This document shows, one piece after another, positions 22,123 to 22,182 of a stretch of 22,182 nucleotides of DNA. The number at the start of each line of letters is the position of its first letter. Position 1 is the first letter of the stretch. Origin of the DNA: a virus. The notes beneath the pieces are model-generated. The model did no database searches. It saw nothing but the letters and a program-made list of their open reading frames with translations, and was not told the DNA's origin. The translations under genes and the position numbers were made by a program. The DNA lies in the IMG/VR virus record IMGVR_UViG_3300030012_000037, positions 1,686 through 23,867 of that record; one strand, 5' to 3'.

Positions 22123-22182
22123 TTAATCTCCAAAGGTGTCTTCATAAACAACTAACCGACCTGTGTTCTGGTCGTACAGTAA
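22123..22182 (-). CDS. C-terminal end of an upstream gene (partial)
   Basis: An open frame enters from the right edge and gives 19 residues ending in YEDTFGD before a TAA stop. The stop is 2 bases upstream of the exonuclease ATG. The GGAGA Shine-Dalgarno of the exonuclease overlaps this stop, which is the compact arrangement expected for adjacent phage genes. The fragment is too short to identify. In T7 relatives a replication or recombination gene (DNA polymerase, or a small gene next to it) sits here, but nothing in these residues proves that. Confidence 0.55.
   Translation of the reverse strand, partial: LLYDQNTGRLVVYEDTFGD

Overview
This window is the late (virion structure) half of a lytic, T7-like podovirus (Autographivirales type). 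All supported genes lie on the minus strand, so transcription runs from position 22182 down to position 1. The gene order is the classic T7 order: 5'-3' exonuclease (gp6), small adaptor/assembly proteins, portal (gp8), scaffold (gp9), major capsid (gp10), tail tubular A and B (gp11, gp12), gp13-, gp14-, gp15- and gp16-like internal virion proteins, then tail fibre (gp17) genes. The DNA is AT-rich, Shine-Dalgarno signals are mostly absent, and the fibre carries a cupredoxin-like module of a kind I associate with marine phages. I infer a marine phage, possibly of a SAR11-like alphaproteobacterium or a relative of the T7-like cyanophages. The host is not shown by the sequence. No tRNA, CRISPR array, insertion sequence or integrase was seen.

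Layout in transcription order. (1) 22123-22182: the last 19 codons of an upstream gene. (2) 21386-22120: flap/5'-3' exonuclease. (3) 21231-21385: the largest gene-free gap, with three inverted repeats. (4) 20527-21230: three small proteins, two of which begin Met-Cys-Phe-Phe. (5) 18911-20524: portal, then a small overlapping ORF and the scaffold (17954-18745). (6) 17016-17954: a packed island of five small, strongly basic proteins between scaffold and capsid. Three of them (48, 40 and 50 residues) are very short, and one contains a canonical EF-hand calcium-binding loop. (7) 15916-16902: major capsid protein, followed by a strong intrinsic terminator and a 31-codon lysine-rich ORF. (8) 12700-15764: tail tubular proteins A and B. 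(9) 4261-12699: internal virion (ejection) proteins. A LysM plus lytic transglycosylase module sits at the C-terminus of the gp15-like protein, not on the gp16-like protein as in T7. (10) 1-4258: three consecutive tail-fibre genes that share modules, the last cut by the window edge.

How they work together. The portal nucleates a procapsid built from scaffold and capsid protein. The small basic proteins are probably head-associated or DNA-contacting (inference from position and charge). The gp11/gp12 tail tube attaches below the portal. Proteins gp13 to gp16 form the ejected core that crosses the cell envelope, with the gp15 C-terminal hydrolase opening peptidoglycan. The T7-type N-terminus of the first fibre anchors it to the tail, and the downstream fibre genes probably supply further receptor-binding parts. 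Genes are joined by stop-start overlaps (TAATG, ATGA) or gaps of a few bases, suggesting coupled translation. The single clear terminator directly after the capsid gene matches the position of T-phi in T7.
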